In this document: positions 14,030 to 14,987 of the stretch, one piece after another | Numbering within the stretch: position 1 is the stretch's first letter | How the letters are laid out: each line of letters opens with the position of its first letter | Assembly (NCBI GenBank): GCA_900554775.1 | Contig: USIK01000011.1 | Span: 1 to 14,987 of the forward strand | Source of the DNA: an uncultured Oscillospiraceae bacterium | GTDB lineage: Bacteria > Bacillota > Clostridia > Oscillospirales > Acutalibacteraceae | Direction of reading: 5' to 3' | Length of the DNA: 14,987 nt | Translations under genes and position numbers: made by a program | Notes under the pieces: model-generated | What the model was told of the DNA's origin: nothing | The model's database searches: none | The model's input: the letters and a program-made list of their open reading frames with translations, nothing else

Positions 14030-14977
14030 TTGAAGTTTAAAAGTAAATTCAAAAAAATTTTAAAGAATAAAACATGGTATTTGATCGTAGGCGTTATTGT
14101 TCTTGCCGGTGCGTTTTTTTCGAACTGCGAGAACACAGAAGGCTTTAGAATCAAAAATATTTTTAATTCATCTTCGCCTAGCAATAAAGAAGAGACCAGC
14201 AAAAACATAAGCGAAGATTTACAGGTGCATTTTGTTGACGTTGGCAAGGCTGATTTCATTTACATAAAATTCAAAAATCATAATATTATAATTGATGCGG
14301 CGGATAAAGAACCAAACAATATTGTTACTGAATATCTTAAAAAACAGGATGTTTCGAAAATTGATTTGGCGGTTGTTTCCCATGCGCACAGAGATCACAT
14401 TGGCCAGATGGCCGAAGTTATTAAAAGTTTTAGTGTTGAAAAGTTTATTATGTCTAAGATCCCTGAAAGCCTTATCCCAACAGGCAGAACCTATGAAAAA
14501 ATGCTCCGTGCTTTGAAAGAAAAAGAAGTTAATTCAAAAATTGCCAAAGCTGGCGAAAGCTTCGAAATAGAAGACCTTAAGATCGAGGTTTTAGGCCCGG
14601 TTAAAAAGGGCAAAAATCTTAATGATACTTCGCTTGTTTTGAAAATGACTTATAAAAACGTTAGCTTTTTGTTCACCGGCGATGCCGAAAAAGCCGAAGA
14701 AAGCGACATCATTGACGCAGGATATAACCTCAAAGTGGATGTTTTGAAAGTTGGCCATCACGGAAGCAGAACCTCAAGCTCTGAAAACTTCTTGAAAAAA
14801 GTTTCGCCAAAATTTGCGGTTATTTCCGTTGGCCCTGATAAAAGTAATCTTCCTAAAGAAGAAATTTTGAAAAGAATTGAAAAATACTGCAAAAATATTC
14901 ATAGGACTGACTTAAACGGCAATATTATAATTTCGACTAATGGCAAAAATATAAAAGTTAAAGATGAAAAGCAGTAG
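14030..14977 (+). CDS. ComEC-like metallo-beta-lactamase-fold hydrolase, membrane-anchored
   Basis: A stand-alone protein equivalent to the C-terminal hydrolase domain of ComEC/Rec2, without the channel part. TTG 14030 follows GGAGG (14018-14022) at 7-nt spacing; 315 aa. A short basic N-terminus and one hydrophobic segment (about 16-31, TWYLIVGVIVLAGAFF) make a signal anchor, so the domain faces outside. Metal-site motifs are SHAHRDHIG (His118, His120, Asp122, His123), FTGDAEK (Asp218) and KVGHHGS (His243/His244). The end TDLNGNIIISTNGKNI is typical of the family. The strand usually written LDVGQGD reads VDVGKAD, a small departure. Family members act on nucleic acid or phosphodiester substrates; the substrate here is unknown. 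It lies 16 bp after spoIIIE, in the same run. Confidence 0.9.
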   Translation: MKFKSKFKKILKNKTWYLIVGVIVLAGAFFSNCENTEGFRIKNIFNSSSPSNKEETSKNISEDLQVHFVDVGKADFIYIKFKNHNIIIDAADKEPNNIVTEYLKKQDVSKIDLAVVSHAHRDHIGQMAEVIKSFSVEKFIMSKIPESLIPTGRTYEKMLRALKEKEVNSKIAKAGESFEIEDLKIEVLGPVKKGKNLNDTSLVLKMTYKNVSFLFTGDAEKAEESDIIDAGYNLKVDVLKVGHHGSRTSSSENFLKKVSPKFAVISVGPDKSNLPKEEILKRIEKYCKNIHRTDLNGNIIISTNGKNIKVKDEKQ

Positions 14978-14978
14978 G

Positions 14979-14985
14979 GAGGAGA
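14979..14985 (+). promoter_or_regulatory. Ribosome binding site of a gene beyond the right edge
   Basis: GGAGGAG directly follows the TAG stop of the hydrolase gene and ends 2 nt before the window does. It predicts another plus-strand gene starting within a few bases, which would extend the uppP-spoIIIE-hydrolase run. In many Clostridia a small DUF3006-type gene sits next to this hydrolase; that identity is a guess. Confidence 0.55.
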
Positions 14986-14987
14986 GC

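Noticed and set aside
1..14987. CRISPR arrays, tRNA/rRNA genes, transposases, phage genes, large riboswitch leaders
   Set aside because: Looked for on both strands. Intergenic gaps are all under about 220 bp and are explained by promoters, terminators or AT-rich spacer; no repeat-spacer pattern or tRNA-like fold was seen.

Overview
The window reads as an ordinary chromosomal stretch of a low-GC, spore-forming Firmicute, most likely a Clostridia member of the Oscillospiraceae type. The evidence is gene content (a tricistronic gerA-gerB-gerC germinant-receptor operon, a TepA-like ClpP relative, a SpoIIIE/FtsK translocase), strong AGGAGG ribosome binding sites and frequent TTG/GTG starts. The species cannot be named from the sequence.

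Layout. Positions 1-121 are the Ser/Asp-rich C-terminal tail of an unidentified gene. An aspartokinase (lysC, +) follows and ends 3 bp from the convergent ger operon (gerA, gerB, gerC on the minus strand, about 1423-5144). Its terminator hairpin lies inside the 3' end of gerC. Next comes a monocistronic plus-strand gene (about 5326-7413) for a large class-3 lipase. It carries an N-terminal Nif11-type double-glycine leader, normally seen on small bacteriocin or RiPP precursors, and has its own sigma-A-like promoter with an inverted repeat. A bidirectional terminator separates it from a convergent orphan amino-acid-type solute-binding lipoprotein (minus). The plus strand then carries the TepA-like protease, a BspA-type leucine-rich-repeat gene whose 5' end is frameshifted, and the run uppP - spoIIIE - ComEC-like metallo-beta-lactamase-fold hydrolase. 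A ribosome binding site at the right edge suggests this run continues.

How it fits together. The order aspartokinase ... tepA ... spoIIIE matches the Bacillus subtilis dapG-dapA-rnjB-tepA-ylzJ-spoIIIE neighbourhood, but here it is opened up by several kilobases of accessory genes (ger operon, lipase, binding protein, LRR gene, uppP). A spore theme links part of the set. Ger proteins sense germinants in the inner spore membrane, TepA is connected with spore outgrowth in B. subtilis, SpoIIIE pumps the chromosome into the forespore, and aspartokinase feeds the lysine/DAP/dipicolinate branch.

Most notable observations: (1) the Nif11-leader lipase, with a signal-peptide-like hydrophobic stretch just after the GG site; (2) an in-frame TGA at codon 20 of gerB, with perfectly continuous protein sequence on both sides; (3) a +1-type frame break in the first ~30 codons of the LRR gene; (4) a 20-bp perfect palindrome over the predicted LRR transcription start and a 9+9-bp inverted repeat at the lipase promoter, both operator candidates. 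I see no CRISPR array, tRNA, rRNA, transposase or phage gene.
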